DNA of 64,000 nucleotides from Azophilus sp965220835 (GCA_965220835.1 OZ244842.1:3472001-3536000), one strand, 5' to 3'. Shown: positions 25,425 to 34,931, counted from the stretch's first letter. Notes: generated from the sequence alone by a model not told the origin. Program-made: numbers and translations.

Positions 25425-26309
25425 TTGATCGCAACTATTTCTTCTTCTTCGCCCGCTGAAGTGAATACGCCATCGGACAGCCACGATGTACGTGACGCAG
25501 CGCTGACCGCCGAAGCAGCCAAGCGCTATCAGCCCAAGCTGGGGTTTATGGTTGTCGGAGCCCAAAAGTGCGGGACTACGGCGCTCTGGGAATATCTCAC
25601 CTTGGCGCTCACCCGGAAGTTGCCATGGCCGTCCCAAAGGAGGTTCACCTATTCGATAGCCCTGACTATTCCCCCGAGTGGTCGTCTGCGGAGATTGATG
25701 AGCGCTACGCACCTTCGTTCTCTCATTGCTCGGGCGTGAAGGTCCGTGGTGAGGTCACGCCAATCTACATGTCGGCACGCCATCTTTCCGGAAGTTGCGC
25801 CTGAGTTGAAGCGCTACAATCCAGAATTGAAGCTTATAGTGCTGTTGCGGGACAGTGCGGACAGGGCCGTATCCCACTACTACATGGAGCGGTCCAAGGG
25901 CAATGAGTCGGCGCCTCTGTGGCTCGCTCTGCTGGCGGAGCCATGGCGATTGCGTCGCTGCGCCAAAACTCGCGATTGGGGTTCAGCCGCCCGCGTGCAC
26001 AGTTACCGCATCCGTGGCCTGTACAGCTTTCAGCTACGCAACCTGCATCGCTACTTTCCCCGCCAGCAAATGCTCGTCGTGAGCAACCGCCTCCTGCTGC
26101 GGGATCACCAAGCGGCGCTGCGCCGAATCTTCAGCTTTCTAGGTGTCTCCGAGAACGTGAGTACTTGCCTCAGTTTCCTAACGATGGCTAAGCGCCCCGC
26201 TTCCGCAGGGGACCTGCTCGGTAAGCGACGGCACCCCATCCTGTCCTGGTTGCTAGGACTGAGCTACTTGGCTGAACGGCGGCGGGCGCGAGGCCTTTAC
26301 CAGCTATAG
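25425..26309 (+). pseudogene. Sulfotransferase gene broken by two frameshifts
   Basis: Three overlapping frames together encode one sulfotransferase domain. Frame 1 gives the PAPS 5'-phosphosulfate loop (FMVVGAQKCGTTALWEYL). A shift at about 25597-25612 leads to HPEVAMAVPKEVHLFD and GEVTPIYM. A second shift at about 25770-25785 leads to FPEVAPELKRYNPELKLIVL, then the 3'-phosphate site RDSADRAVSHYYM and the remainder to 26309. Neither frame alone is functional. It is a recent pseudogene or carries assembly indels. A (TTC) run lies near the start at 25431-25442. Confidence 0.75.
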
Positions 26310-26518
26310 GCGGAGGCAATCGGCAGGCCTCCAATGAGGTAGCGCGCCGAAAGACAAGACGCTTGACACTCTCCGTGATCGTCATTGGCATGCATCGATT
26401 CGAAGTCTCATTGTTGACTGGTAGCCTTCGTTGGCGCAGCAAGACATCGTGTTGCTTGACCCTTGGTGGTGGCGGCACAACGCCGGCTTACCAAATGCTC
26501 TGGATGTCGCCAAGAATC

Positions 26519-27481
26519 TCATGGAACGGTTTTTTGGCGCTGCCTCTCTCCCGCCAAGTTGTGCTGGCGGACGGATTCGTTGGCGCCACGGCGCATTGCT
26601 TTGCGGACTTTGGGGTAGAACGTCAAGGCTTGGATGACAGCTGCGGCCAGAGCGTCGGGGTCTGGGGTGGCGATAAGGCAATTCTGGCGGTGATGGCACA
26701 AGCCCCGGTTGCCTATGCAGTCCAAAGTCACAACGACGCTGCCGCAGGCCATCGCCTCTAGGGTGGGTAGGTGGAAACCCTCCTCCGCGGTGGGTAGGCA
26801 GACCGTCACTTCCGTGCCCGCTAGTGCGGCAAGGAATTGCTGGCGCGGCAGGAAGTCCAGCAGCAAGCGATGGGGCACTTGGGCGTCGGTAAGGCGGTTC
26901 GACAAGGCCTTGGCTAAGTCCGGGTGCTTGTGGCCCACGACGATCACGGAGCGGCGCCTGCGTCTTAGCCGATCGGCTGCTTGGCGGCGCAGAGCGACCG
27001 CAGGTGGCATGCGCATGCCGTTGACGATGGTGAACACCGGGCCGTTGGCTTGGCCGGTGGCGCGCAGTGCCTCCGCAACCCCCTCGCTGACGCAGATGCG
27101 CACTGCCCTCTGGCTGAGGTAGGTGTGCCGTTCGGTGCCCTCACCGACGTGGCGGACGCTTTGAATCAAGTTAATGCGCGGGTTAGGCAGGGTGTCGAGG
27201 CCGTTTTGGATCAAGTAGCGCCAGTCCTGCCCGGCGAGAAACAGGATGTCCTGGCGCCCCGGCTGCCAACGTTCGGCATAAGCCCCCTTGCGCGGCGGCC
27301 AAAGGCGACGTTGGTCGGGGTGAGGGGTTGCGCCGGGTTCGGCGGTGAAACTGATGCGCGGTGCGTATCCGGGCAGGCGCCGAACGTGGTCGAAGTAGTG
27401 GGCATGCTTGAGATGGCCGCCGGTCAAGCGCCGGAATTGGCGATGAAACCAAACCGTCGTTGCGTCTTCCTTTGCCGCCAT
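26519..27481 (-). CDS. Glycosyltransferase, GT4-like (GT-B)
   Basis: A 320-aa protein with a GT-B C-terminal domain: SVIVVGHKHPDLAKALSNRL, then the donor-binding block CLPTAEEGFHLPTLEAMACG followed by VVVTLDCIGNRGLC. The N-terminal half is less typical (NPRINLIQSVRHV, VFTIVNGMRMPP). The frame is open to 27706, but the natural start is the ATG at 27481. It is convergent with the broken sulfotransferase, and together they resemble a remnant of a polysaccharide or glycolipid decoration locus. Sugar and acceptor are unknown. Confidence 0.78.
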   Translation of the reverse strand: MAAKEDATTVWFHRQFRRLTGGHLKHAHYFDHVRRLPGYAPRISFTAEPGATPHPDQRRLWPPRKGAYAERWQPGRQDILFLAGQDWRYLIQNGLDTLPNPRINLIQSVRHVGEGTERHTYLSQRAVRICVSEGVAEALRATGQANGPVFTIVNGMRMPPAVALRRQAADRLRRRRRSVIVVGHKHPDLAKALSNRLTDAQVPHRLLLDFLPRQQFLAALAGTEVTVCLPTAEEGFHLPTLEAMACGSVVVTLDCIGNRGLCHHRQNCLIATPDPDALAAAVIQALTFYPKVRKAMRRGANESVRQHNLAGERQRQKTVP

Positions 27482-27704
27482 GTCATTTTGTCCTTCAAGC
27501 CTTGAGCGCCGGCGCAGTCTATGCCAAAGCGACACCCCTTGCCCTGTTGCTGGGATTGAAGACGGCCCGATGTCAGGCACGATGCTTTCCAAGCCAAGGC
27601 GAGATGGCCCTGCGCAAGGAGAACTTGCTGTGTAGAGCCCGGTTATCGGTAGTGAAAACACGGCTTCCCAAGTCGAGTAAACTAGCTTGCAAAGGGGAGT
27701 GGGC

Positions 27705-28568
27705 ATGGACCGACTGGCGCAAGGCTACGGCCTCATCGAGGGGCCGGTGTGGGAGGACGGCAAGGGGCTGCTGTTCAGCGACGTGCTGTTCGGAGGCGTC
27801 TTCCGGCTGAGTCTCGACGGTGCCGTGGAAACGGTGTTTGAGCACCGCCGGGGCATCGGCGGCATGGCGCTGCACGAGGCGGGCGGCTTGATCGTCAGCG
27901 GCCGGAACCTATCCTTCAAGCCGTTTTCCGGGGGCGCCACGGTCACCGTGCTGGAGCAGGATGAGTCCGCCGGCGTGGTGGGCTTCAACGACCTGACCAC
28001 CGATGCCGACGGGCGCATCTACGCCGGCGCTTTGGGGGCCAGCCCGGTTTTCGAGGATGGCCGCGAGCCGCGGGCGGGCGATCTGTACGTGGTTGACCTT
28101 GATGGCTCAGCCCGCGTGGTGGCGCAGGACGTGCAGCTCACCAATGGCCTGGGCTTTTCCCCTGACGGCGCCACGCTGTACCACTCCGACTCCCGCCGCC
28201 AGACGGTCTTCTGCTACAGCGTTGCCGCAGACGGTGCGTTGGGCGAGAAGCGCGTGTTCGTCCGGACGGACAACGGGTCGCCGGACGGCTTGGCCGTTTC
28301 GGAGGACGGTGCGGTTTGGGTGGCCTTGGCGGGAGCTGGCGGAGTGAGTGTTTACTCTGATTCTGGGGCGCATCAGGACTTGGTCGAGATTCCCGAACCC
28401 ATGTGCACCAGCCTCTGTTTTGGCGGCGCTGACCGGCGCGATCTGTACATCGTTTCGGGTTCGCAGGGCAGCCAAGGCGAGCGCGCTGGCGCCGTTTACC
28501 GCACCCGAACCAGTGTGGCTGGGCTGCCGGTTGCCGCCGCGCGAACCCGTTTAGGGAGCACGGATTGA
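27705..28568 (+). CDS. SMP-30/gluconolactonase/LRE-like sugar lactonase
   Basis: A 287-aa six-bladed beta-propeller hydrolase. Family features are LIEGPVWEDGKGLLFSDV (metal-binding Glu), GFNDLTTDADGRIYAG (Asn-Asp), LTNGLGFSPDGATLYHSDS and GSPDGLAVSEDGAVWVA (Asp). Such enzymes open sugar or aromatic lactones using a divalent metal. Start ATG 27705 has the ribosome site AAAGGGGAG. It is followed after 69 bp by an enoyl-CoA hydratase, possibly in the same transcript. Confidence 0.87.
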   Translation: MDRLAQGYGLIEGPVWEDGKGLLFSDVLFGGVFRLSLDGAVETVFEHRRGIGGMALHEAGGLIVSGRNLSFKPFSGGATVTVLEQDESAGVVGFNDLTTDADGRIYAGALGASPVFEDGREPRAGDLYVVDLDGSARVVAQDVQLTNGLGFSPDGATLYHSDSRRQTVFCYSVAADGALGEKRVFVRTDNGSPDGLAVSEDGAVWVALAGAGGVSVYSDSGAHQDLVEIPEPMCTSLCFGGADRRDLYIVSGSQGSQGERAGAVYRTRTSVAGLPVAAARTRLGSTD

Positions 28569-28637
28569 GCGAGTAGGTCTTGGCTCGCTGCAGCCACAAG
28601 TGCGCACAACCACACTTCTAACCGCTAAGGAACAAAC

Positions 28638-29468
28638 ATGTCCAAAACCGCCATCGAAACAGGCACCGACGATCTCTTGGCCCATGAGGAGGCTCAGGTT
28701 CTCACCATCACCTTGAACCGGCCTGCGGCGCGCAACGCCATGAGTGGCGAGATGAACAGCGCCTTGGCCACCACCTTGGAGTACGGCGAGCGCTCCCCCA
28801 ACGTGCGCTGCATCGTGCTGACGGGGGCAGGCGGCGCCTTTTGCGCGGGCGGTGACGTCAAAGGCATGGCCGCACGAGGCGAGGGCGGCGGCCCCGGGCC
28901 CACCCTTGATGAGCGCATCCACGGCCAGCGGCTCAACCAGCGCAACACCGCCGGGCGCATTTACTTGATGCCCAAGCCGGTAGTCGCTGCCCTGCCGGGG
29001 CCCGCTGCGGGTGCTGGCCTGTCATTGGCGTTGGCCGCGGACCTTCGCATCATGGCCGACACCGCCTTCATCACGTCCGCCTTTGCCAAAGTCGGCTTCA
29101 GCGGCGACTACGGCGGCACTTTCTTCCTGTCCCATCTGGTGGGTGCCGCCAAGGCCAAGGAAATCTACTACCTCTCCGACCGAGTAAGCGCGGAGGAGTG
29201 CCAGCGCTTGGGCTTGGCCAACTATGTGGTCCCCGCCGACCAACTCGAAGCCGAGACCGCGGCTCTAGCCCGCCGCTTGGCATCCGGCCCGCCGGTCGCC
29301 TACCGCTACATGAAGGAGAACTTCAACCGTGCGGCGATGGGAGCGGACGTGATCGAATGCCTTGACTTGGAGGCCACCCACCACGTCCACACTGGCCTGA
29401 CCGAAGACCACCGCAACGCCGCACGGGCCTTCGTGGAGAAGCAACAGCCGGTGTTTTCTGGCCGTTGA
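28638..29468 (+). CDS. Enoyl-CoA hydratase/isomerase family protein
   Basis: A 276-aa crotonase-fold enzyme. Seen are LTITLNRPAARNAMSGEM, the first oxyanion-hole segment GAFCAGGDVKGMA, and the second GAGLSLALAADLRIMAD with AFAKVGFSGDYGGTFFL. At the second catalytic-Glu position of hydratases (E164 in rat ECH) this protein has a Gly/Asp-rich stretch, so isomerase or another CoA reaction is as likely as hydration. Start ATG 28638 is preceded by TAAGGAAC. It is convergent with the cysteine synthase gene. Confidence 0.88.
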   Translation: MSKTAIETGTDDLLAHEEAQVLTITLNRPAARNAMSGEMNSALATTLEYGERSPNVRCIVLTGAGGAFCAGGDVKGMAARGEGGGPGPTLDERIHGQRLNQRNTAGRIYLMPKPVVAALPGPAAGAGLSLALAADLRIMADTAFITSAFAKVGFSGDYGGTFFLSHLVGAAKAKEIYYLSDRVSAEECQRLGLANYVVPADQLEAETAALARRLASGPPVAYRYMKENFNRAAMGADVIECLDLEATHHVHTGLTEDHRNAARAFVEKQQPVFSGR

Positions 29469-29499
29469 GTGGGGCATCAGCCAAGCAAGCGGGCCCAGC

Positions 29500-30480
29500 C
29501 TACGCGTCGTTGCGCAGGCCGCGCTGCGCCAGGAATTGCGGGTTGTACAGGCTTGACTGATACTTGTGGCCGGTGTCGGTGAGCACGGTGACTATGGTGT
29601 GGCCGGGGCCAAGGCGCTTGGCAATGGCCACTGCGGCACACAGGTTGATGCCCGTGCTGGAGCCGAAGAACCAACCTTGGCTGCGTAGCTGGCCGTAGAC
29701 CATCTCCACCATTTGCTGGTCATCGATCTGCACGGCGTCGTCGATTTCGGTGCCCGCGAGATTGTCCGTGACCCGGCTGTTGCCAATGCCCTCGGTGATC
29801 GACGGTCCCGGCGTCATGGTGGCCTCGCCGGTGGTCACCCAGTTGTACAGGGCGCTGCCGTGGGGGTCGGCGAGCACGACCTCGATGTCCGATCGGCGCT
29901 CCTTCAGGTAGCGGGAGACCCCAGCCAAGGTGCCGCCGGTGCCCACCGAACAGGTGAAGGCGTCGAGGGCGCCGCCGGTCTGCGCCCAGATTTCCGGGCC
30001 GGTGGACTCAAAGTGCGCCAGCCGGTTGGCCACGTTGTCGAATTGGTTGGCCCACACGGCGTTGGGCAGCTCATCGGCATAGCGCCCGGCCTGCTTCTGG
30101 TAGTTCATTTCGTCGCGGTAGGGCACCGTGGGCACCACCCGCACCTCGGCGCCAAGGGTCTTCAGGATGGCGACTTTTTCCGGCGACTGGTTGTCTGGCA
30201 TGAAGATGACGCAAGGGTAGCCGCGCTCATTGCAGACGTGGGCGAGGCCGATGCCCGTGTTGCCGGCAGTGCCTTCCACCACCGTGCCGCCGGGTTTGAG
30301 CGTCCCGCTTCTCTCGTGCTCCCTCACCATCCACAGGGCGGCGCGGTCCTTGACCGAACCGCCGGGGTTCAGAAACTCCGCCTTGCCCAGAATTTCGCAG
30401 CCAGTGGCCTCACTCAAGGCCGCCATGCGGATCAGCGGCGTGTTGCCCACGCTGCCAGCGAAGCCTTCCCTTGTTTCCAT
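29500..30480 (-). CDS. Cysteine synthase family PLP enzyme
   Basis: A 326-aa fold-type II PLP enzyme that forms cysteine from O-acetylserine and sulfide in characterised relatives. Motifs are VGNTPLIRM, the PLP lysine in NPGGSVKDRAAL, the phosphate/substrate loop EGTAGNTGIG, and the PLP phosphate-binding glycine loop CSVGTGGTLAG. The YRDEMNYQKQAGR insert, with RDEMNY in place of the usual region, resembles the CysK2/CBS-like branch rather than classic CysK. It is a single gene, divergent from the serine hydrolase operon. Confidence 0.88.
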   Translation of the reverse strand: METREGFAGSVGNTPLIRMAALSEATGCEILGKAEFLNPGGSVKDRAALWMVREHERSGTLKPGGTVVEGTAGNTGIGLAHVCNERGYPCVIFMPDNQSPEKVAILKTLGAEVRVVPTVPYRDEMNYQKQAGRYADELPNAVWANQFDNVANRLAHFESTGPEIWAQTGGALDAFTCSVGTGGTLAGVSRYLKERRSDIEVVLADPHGSALYNWVTTGEATMTPGPSITEGIGNSRVTDNLAGTEIDDAVQIDDQQMVEMVYGQLRSQGWFFGSSTGINLCAAVAIAKRLGPGHTIVTVLTDTGHKYQSSLYNPQFLAQRGLRNDA

Positions 30481-30587
30481 AGCGGCGTTCCGTCGAGCAA
30501 AACCCCAAGTTTAACTTGCTTGGCTTACGCTAATCCGTCCGCGAAGCGGCTGTTTCGTCAATCCGACCCCGACGCCTACTGTGGCGC

Positions 30588-30648
30588 CGAGTTGCGAAGC
30601 AACTCGATCACGTCGCCATAGGCGACGCGGGCTTGAACTAATCCCGTG
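30588..30648. repeat. Two-hairpin dispersed repeat, copy 2
   Basis: Hairpin 1 is CGAGTTGC-GAA-GCAACTCG (8-bp perfect stem) and hairpin 2 is GTCGCC-ATA-GGCGAC (6-bp stem), separated by ATCAC. The 17-base core AGCAACTCGATCACGTC and both hairpin positions are shared with the copy at 16830-16905. This copy lies in the divergent gap between the cysteine synthase and serine hydrolase genes. Confidence 0.6.
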
Positions 30649-30695
30649 ACGGGGCCAACATCCTCTGTTAACTCCCAAGGAAGTCGGAAGGCCCC

Positions 30696-31847
30696 ATGGT
30701 TCCAGAATCACTCAAGTGCAGCATTGCAGACGCTGGGCTGAACCCTGCCAAGGTGGATGAACTGCTGGCCCGCGTGCGCCGGGAGGTTGACGCCGGGCTG
30801 CTGTCGGCCGCGCAGGTGGCGCTGGCCCGCAACGGCAGGCTCGCCGCGCTGGCCTCCTTTGGCGACGCCTCCGAAGAGAGCCTCTTCTGCGTTTTCTCGG
30901 CCACCAAGGCGGTGACTTCGGCAGCGGCTTGGATTCTCATCCAGGAAGGCCGGCTGGACGAGGACGAAATCGTGGCCGACATCATTCCCGAGTTCGCCAG
31001 CAACGGCAAGGAAGTGATTCGGGTGGGACAACTGTTCACCCACACGGCCGGTTTTCCGGCCGCTCCGTTTCGGCCGTTGGACTGGAACGATCCGGTCCGG
31101 CGGCTGGAGCGCTATGCCCAGTGGACGCTTAACTGGGCGCCGGGCAGCCGCTTCGAGTACCACCCCTCTTCGAGCATGTGGGTGATTGCGGAGATCATCG
31201 AGCGTCGCGCAGGGCAGTCCTTTCAGTCCTTCGTTCGGGAGCGCATTGCCCAGCCCCTGGGCTTGGACGACCTGCATGTGGGCCTGCCGGACAGCCAGCA
31301 AGGCCGCGCTGCGCTTTGCGAGCACGCCGGCGAAGCCATGACCGATCAGGACTGGATTGACCTCGGCATGCCGCCGCCGCCCGTCACCGAGGTCACCGAG
31401 GATGCCATCCTGAGCTTCAACCGCCCGGAAGTGCGCGCCGTTGGCGTGCCCGGCGGCGGTGCCTACATGAGTGCCGCTGAACTGGCCCTGTTCTACCAAG
31501 GCCTGCTGCACGGTGGGTTGGGGGGCCAGCGGGTCTGGAGCGATGCCATGCTCAACGAGGCGCGCCGGGTGCGCACTGGCGACTTAACAGACATGGTGGG
31601 CACGGTGGCCAACCGAGGCCTCGGCATCATCATCGCCGGTGATGAGAAGCGCAGCTTTCGCGGCTTCGGCAAGACCAACTCGCCCGCCGCCTTTGGCCAC
31701 AACGGCGCCGGTGGTCAGCTTGCTTGGGCAGACCCCGCCACCGGGCTGTCGTTGGGGTATTGCACCCGAACCCACGACCGCCATGCCATTCGCCAAGGCC
31801 GGCGCGGCGTGGCGATTTCCAGCATCGCCGCCCTGTGCGCATCCTAG
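30696..31847 (+). CDS. Serine beta-lactamase-fold hydrolase (class C / esterase type)
   Basis: A 383-aa protein of the beta-lactamase-related family (PF00144). The nucleophile motif S-x-x-K is FSATKAV (Ser about residue 70), and YHPSSSMW provides the Tyr-x-Ser motif. The C-terminal GHNGAGGQLAWADP fills the third (HxG/KTG) position. There is no signal peptide, so a cytoplasmic esterase or amide hydrolase is more likely than an antibiotic resistance enzyme. It is followed after 13 bp by an M20 amidohydrolase and then an NAD-binding dehydrogenase, forming an operon. Confidence 0.86.
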   Translation: MVPESLKCSIADAGLNPAKVDELLARVRREVDAGLLSAAQVALARNGRLAALASFGDASEESLFCVFSATKAVTSAAAWILIQEGRLDEDEIVADIIPEFASNGKEVIRVGQLFTHTAGFPAAPFRPLDWNDPVRRLERYAQWTLNWAPGSRFEYHPSSSMWVIAEIIERRAGQSFQSFVRERIAQPLGLDDLHVGLPDSQQGRAALCEHAGEAMTDQDWIDLGMPPPPVTEVTEDAILSFNRPEVRAVGVPGGGAYMSAAELALFYQGLLHGGLGGQRVWSDAMLNEARRVRTGDLTDMVGTVANRGLGIIIAGDEKRSFRGFGKTNSPAAFGHNGAGGQLAWADPATGLSLGYCTRTHDRHAIRQGRRGVAISSIAALCAS

Positions 31848-31860
31848 GGGCGCCCAACGC

Positions 31861-33288
31861 ATGAACAGCATGACTTTCGTAGGATGCTTGGCTGCGCTGC
31901 TGCTCGCCGCCGGAGTGGCCGCCGCAGCCGACCAGCGGGTTCTGGCCGAGGTGGAAAAGGAGCGCGCGGCATCCATTGCCGTGGCCGACGACATTTGGTC
32001 GTTCGCCGAACTCGGCTATCTGGAAACCAAGAGTTCCGGGCGCCTGCAGGGCTACCTGTCCGACGCCGGATTCAAAGTCGAGAGCGGCGTCGCCGACATC
32101 CCCACAGCCTTCGTGGCGAGCTATGGCACAGGCGCGCCGGTGATCGGCATCCTGGCGGAGTTCGATGCCCTGCCCGGGCTCTCCCAAGCGGCCAAGCCGG
32201 TTCGGGAGCCCCTTGCGGCAGGCATGCCCGGCCATGCCTGCGGCCACCACCTGTTCGGCGCCGCCTCGGCCTCAGCGGGTGTGGCGGTGGCCCGCTGGCT
32301 GGCGGCAACGGGCGTCGCCGGCACCGTGCGCGTGTACGGCACGCCTGCCGAAGAGGGTGGCTCCGGCAAGGTGTACATGGTTCGGGCGGGCCTGTTCGAT
32401 GACGTGGACGTGGTGCTGCACTGGCACCCCGCCGACCGCAACGACGCCTCCGCATCCAGCAGCACGGCCAACAAGTCCGGCCGCTTTCGCTTTCAAGGCA
32501 CCGCGGCCCATGCCGCTTCCGCTCCGGAACGAGGCCGCTCAGCACTCGACGGCGTTGAGGCGATGAACTTCATGGTCAACCTGATGCGCGAACACATCCC
32601 GGAGGACTCCCGCGTTCACTATGTCATCACCGATGGCGGGGACGCCCCCAACATCGTGCCTGAGTCGGCAGAAGTTTATTACTACGTGCGCCATCCCAAG
32701 CTGCCCACCGTCAAGGCGTTGTTTGAGCGGGTGGTCAAGGCTGCCGAGGCCGCGGCACTGGGCACTGAGACGCAAATGACCTACGAGGTCATGCACGGCA
32801 ACTACCCCGTCCTGCCCAATGAAACCCTGGCGCGGCTGGTGGACGCCAACCTGCGCCGCTTGGGCGGCTACGCCTACAGCCCCAAGGAACAGCGCTTCGC
32901 CGCAGCCGTGCATCAAACCTTGGGCGCATCGGCTCTGCCGCTCGGCACGCAGACTCAGGTCCAGCCTTTCCGTCAGCGGCAAGGGCGGGGCTCCACAGAC
33001 GTGGGTGATGTCAGCTGGGCAGCGCCGACCGTGGGCTTCGGCACCGCCACTTGGGTGCCGGGAACCCCCGCCCACTCCTGGCAGGCCGTTGCTGCGGGAG
33101 GCACCAGCATTGGCCACAAGGGCATGCTGCTGGCGTCGCGCCTGCTGGCGCTGACGGCCACGGACCTGTTCCAGGATGCTGGCCTCATCGAGCGGGCTTG
33201 GGCGGAGCTGCGGGAAAAGCGGGGCGTGGACTTCAAGTACGAAGCCCTGTTGGGCGACCGAGAGCCGCCCTTGGACTATCGCCTCTAG
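31861..33288 (+). CDS. M20-family amidohydrolase, exported
   Basis: A 475-aa metal-dependent hydrolase of the AbgB/peptidase M20D type. A signal peptide is seen (MTFVGCLAALLLAAGVAAAA). Metal-site motifs are AEFDALPG, GHACGHHLFG, GTPAEEGGSGK and the late DVGDVSW and THSW-like AHSWQAV. These enzymes cleave N-acyl or p-aminobenzoyl-glutamate type amides. The frame is open upstream to 31639 inside the previous gene, but ATG 31861 leads straight into the signal peptide. It is the second gene of the operon. Confidence 0.88.
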   Translation: MNSMTFVGCLAALLLAAGVAAAADQRVLAEVEKERAASIAVADDIWSFAELGYLETKSSGRLQGYLSDAGFKVESGVADIPTAFVASYGTGAPVIGILAEFDALPGLSQAAKPVREPLAAGMPGHACGHHLFGAASASAGVAVARWLAATGVAGTVRVYGTPAEEGGSGKVYMVRAGLFDDVDVVLHWHPADRNDASASSSTANKSGRFRFQGTAAHAASAPERGRSALDGVEAMNFMVNLMREHIPEDSRVHYVITDGGDAPNIVPESAEVYYYVRHPKLPTVKALFERVVKAAEAAALGTETQMTYEVMHGNYPVLPNETLARLVDANLRRLGGYAYSPKEQRFAAAVHQTLGASALPLGTQTQVQPFRQRQGRGSTDVGDVSWAAPTVGFGTATWVPGTPAHSWQAVAAGGTSIGHKGMLLASRLLALTATDLFQDAGLIERAWAELREKRGVDFKYEALLGDREPPLDYRL

Positions 33289-33290
33289 CC

Positions 33291-34109
33291 GTGAACATCG
33301 GCTTGCTGCACCCCGGTGCCATGGGCGTCACCGTGGGCATGGCGCTGGCCAAGTCAGGACATCAGGTGCATTGGGTGTCTGAAGGGCGCAGCGCGGCCAC
33401 GGCCAAACGCGCCGCAAGCGCCGAGTTCGCTGATCTACAGGCCTTGGGGAGCCTCACGAGCACTGTGGACGGCATCATCTGCGTTTGCCCTCCGGAGGTT
33501 GCCCTTGAAGTGGCTTCAGGCGTCGCCCGGAGCGGCTTCTCCGGCCTCTATGTGGACGCCAACGCCGTATCGCCCCAGACCGGTGCCCGCTTAGCGGAAT
33601 TGCTGGGCGAACGCTACGTGGCTGGCGGCATCATAGGCCCGCCGGCCCGCTCGCCCGGCACCACTCGCCTGTTCCTGTCCGGTCCCCATGCAGCCGTTGC
33701 CGCGGGTTGGTTTGGGGCCGGGTTCCTGGAAACGGTGGCTCTCGGCGAGCGTCCCGGCGCGGCCAAGGCGCTGAAGATGTGCTACGCCGCCCACACCAAG
33801 GGAGCAAGCGCCCTGTTGCTGGCCGTACGGGCGTTGGCCGAGGTTGAGGGCGTCACCGACGCGCTGCTGGCCGAATGGTCCCGTTCGCAGCCCGGCTTGG
33901 CGGAACGCGCGGAACGCACCGCGCAGGCGGTGAGCCGCAAGGCTTGGCGATTCGCCGGGGAGATGCTCGAGATCGCCGCCACGTTTGAAGCCGCCAACTT
34001 GCCCCGTGGCTTCCATGGGGCCGCCGCTTCCGTGTACGCGCGCATGGCCGATCTCAAGGACGCCGACCACCCGCAAATGGCCGACGTGATCGAGCGCTTG
34101 ATCAGGTAG
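33291..34109 (+). CDS. NAD(P)-binding 6-phosphogluconate/3-hydroxyisobutyrate dehydrogenase-like protein
   Basis: A 272-aa protein with the N-terminal Rossmann motif GLLHPGAMGVTVGMALAKSGH. The helical C-terminal domain is of the NAD-binding 6PGDH-like (DUF1932) type, with the conserved KALKMCYAAHTKG segment around the family's catalytic Lys. It starts at GTG 33291, 2 bp after the amidohydrolase stop, so it is in the same operon. The oxidised substrate is unknown. Confidence 0.82.
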   Translation: MNIGLLHPGAMGVTVGMALAKSGHQVHWVSEGRSAATAKRAASAEFADLQALGSLTSTVDGIICVCPPEVALEVASGVARSGFSGLYVDANAVSPQTGARLAELLGERYVAGGIIGPPARSPGTTRLFLSGPHAAVAAGWFGAGFLETVALGERPGAAKALKMCYAAHTKGASALLLAVRALAEVEGVTDALLAEWSRSQPGLAERAERTAQAVSRKAWRFAGEMLEIAATFEAANLPRGFHGAAASVYARMADLKDADHPQMADVIERLIR

Positions 34110-34324
34110 CCGGCAGCTTGTCCCCGTGCAGCAAGCCACTGGCTTCCATCAAGCGGTGGGGATGGCTTGGAACACGGTTTGTCGCGGGCCAAGTCGCGGG
34201 CAAAAAGCAACCCGTCGCGCCGCTTCGCGCCCACGCCGCCAAAATGCGGCACCGCGCACTTCAGGGTGCGCATCTTCGCGGCCCTTTCTGAAACATCCGG
34301 GCTAGCGGTTGGCCAAATCATGTG

Positions 34325-34353
34325 TTGACAGCCAAGGCCGCAGTCAATGATAT
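34325..34353 (+). promoter_or_regulatory. Possible promoter of the VOC/MFS gene pair
   Basis: A perfect -35 hexamer TTGACA (34325-34330) is followed after 17 bp by TGATAT, a weak -10. It lies about 40 bp upstream of the VOC gene start. TTGAC and GTCAA (34343-34347) form an inverted pair overlapping it, which could be an operator. The rest of the gap 34110-34324 shows no gene. Confidence 0.4.
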
Positions 34354-34391
34354 TGCCCCCGACCTAGCAAGGCATTGACTGGAGAGCAGGC

Positions 34392-34931
34392 ATGGAATCC
34401 AACGAAAAGTTCGAAATTCGCGGCATCAACCACTTGGCATTGGTGTGCCGAGACATGAAAAAGACCGTGGACTTCTACTCCGGCGTGCTGGGCATGCCGT
34501 TGACCAAGACCATTGAGCTGCCCAACGGCGCGGGCCAGCATTTCTTCTTTGACATCGGCAAGGGTGATTCCTTGGCCTTCTTCTGGTTTCCGAACGCCGG
34601 GGACAGCCAACCGGGGGTTACCCATGCGCGGGAATTGGTGGGCCGGGGGGACATCACCTCCGCCCACGCATCCATGAACCATGTGGCCTTTGACGTGCCG
34701 GAAGAGAAGATTGACGCCTATCAGCGCCAACTCAAGGCGGCGGGCGTGGATGTCACGGAAGTGGTCAACCACGACGATTCCGAGATGGGCGCCAGCCCTG
34801 AGATCACCGAAAGCACCTTCGTGCGCTCGATCTACTTCAAGGATCCGGACGGCATTTTGCTGGAGTTCGCGGCCTGGACCCGGGAGCTTGACGAGCGCGA
34901 CGTAAACCTCGCGCCCGTCAGCGTTGACTGA
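34392..34931 (+). CDS. VOC (glyoxalase/dioxygenase) superfamily protein
   Basis: A 179-aa metal-dependent beta-alpha-beta-beta-beta fold protein. Two modules are visible: INHLALVCRDMKKTVDFYSGVLGM with the first metal His, and MNHVAFDVPEEKIDAYQRQLKAAGVDV with the second His. The C-terminal FKDPDGILLEFAAW supplies the metal Glu. Ring-cleavage dioxygenases, glyoxalases and isomerases share this pattern. It precedes an MFS transporter by a short gap, so both may act on one imported compound. Confidence 0.86.
   Translation: MESNEKFEIRGINHLALVCRDMKKTVDFYSGVLGMPLTKTIELPNGAGQHFFFDIGKGDSLAFFWFPNAGDSQPGVTHARELVGRGDITSAHASMNHVAFDVPEEKIDAYQRQLKAAGVDVTEVVNHDDSEMGASPEITESTFVRSIYFKDPDGILLEFAAWTRELDERDVNLAPVSVD

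Noticed and set aside
33782..34321. A 179-codon minus-strand frame reaching into the gap before the VOC gene
   Set aside because: Most of it is antisense to the NAD-binding dehydrogenase gene; the part in the gap has no motif or start signal.
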